Positions 5,785 to 5,925 of a stretch of DNA of 5,925 bases are shown here, piece by piece. A program made the translations under genes and the position numbers. Source of the DNA: Bacteroidales bacterium (GTDB taxonomy: Bacteria; Bacteroidota; Bacteroidia; Bacteroidales; F082); assembly GCA_024762735.1 (NCBI GenBank), contig JANTGU010000158.1:1-5925 (forward strand), written 5' to 3'. The notes below the pieces were generated by a model that saw only the letters and a list, made by a program, of their open reading frames with translations, did no database searches and was not told the DNA's origin. Numbering within the stretch: position 1 is the first letter of the stretch; every line of letters begins with the position of its first letter.

Positions 5785-5925
5785 ATGCCACACTATTTAG
5801 TCAAAGGAGAGATCCCCAACAAGCGTCATACAGTATTTGAAAAGCCAGCGGGAGGACTATATGCCGAAGAGGTGGTTTCGTCAGAAGGTTTTTCTGACCT
5901 TTATTCGATTGTTTACCATTTAAAC
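5785..5925 (+). CDS. hmgA: Homogentisate 1,2-dioxygenase, N-terminal 47 codons
   Basis: The frame from ATG 5785 is open to the window end (47 codons, no stop). It reads MPHYLVKGEIPNKRHTVF, then a Lys-Pro and Gly-Gly-Leu-Tyr segment, then SEGFSDLYSIVYHLN. I recognise the 'G.IP.KRHT.F.KP.G.LY.E......GFS...S..YH' pattern as the N-terminus of bacterial homogentisate 1,2-dioxygenase. This Fe(II) enzyme cleaves the ring of homogentisate with O2 to give maleylacetoacetate in the cytoplasmic breakdown of tyrosine and phenylalanine. The iron ligands lie in the C-terminal half, outside the window, so completeness and activity cannot be checked. The start is well placed: it is the family's usual N-terminus and sits about 30 bases after the predicted transcription start, without a Shine-Dalgarno sequence. 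Neighbours to the left are unrelated; pathway partners may lie to the right. Confidence 0.85.
   Translation, partial: MPHYLVKGEIPNKRHTVFEKPAGGLYAEEVVSSEGFSDLYSIVYHLN

Overview
The window looks like a stretch of a Bacteroidota chromosome, probably from an aerobic or facultative member. Three observations support this. First, two intergenic regions carry the phylum's promoter form, TTTG/TTG then about 19-23 bp then TAnnTTTG. Second, A/T-rich stretches precede the start codons in place of Shine-Dalgarno sequences. Third, the gene families are typical of the phylum: a PpiC / lipoprotein chaperone / SurA cluster and a LruC-domain lipoprotein. The final gene, homogentisate 1,2-dioxygenase, uses O2, which argues against a strict anaerobe. 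All genes are on the + strand, and I found no RNA genes, insertion sequences or CRISPR arrays.

Left block (1-3452), envelope protein folding. The window opens in the C-terminal tail of a large PpiC-type peptidyl-prolyl isomerase. A long hairpin with a T-tract follows 8 bases after its stop. Next comes a lipoprotein of the periplasmic foldase type (best start TTG 250), overlapping a two-parvulin SurA homologue (best start ATG 1091). A MoxR-family AAA+ ATPase follows 22 bases later. I see no good promoter between the hairpin and these three genes, so they probably rely on read-through, which would make the hairpin an attenuator within the operon. The expected joint role is delivery of outer-membrane and secreted proteins: SurA and the PpiC proteins chaperone periplasmic clients, while MoxR works on an unidentified cytoplasmic partner.

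Middle block (3453-5670), a single-gene unit. A 275-base spacer holds two overlapping promoter candidates, a 9-bp inverted repeat whose arms flank the upstream -33 element, and a long untranslated leader. It drives a 627-residue lipoprotein with a LruC-family N-terminal region, a Trp/Tyr-rich carbohydrate-binding-module-like insert, an Asp-rich calcium-loop motif and a C-terminal LruC domain. A 13-bp perfect hairpin plus T-run closes the unit.

Right edge (5671-5925). A near-ideal Bacteroidota promoter precedes the first 47 codons of homogentisate 1,2-dioxygenase (tyrosine/phenylalanine catabolism), which is cut by the window end.

I did not find a convincing new multi-gene system. The best leads are the hairpin inside the foldase operon, the MoxR-SurA linkage, and the architecture and promoter dyad of the LruC lipoprotein.
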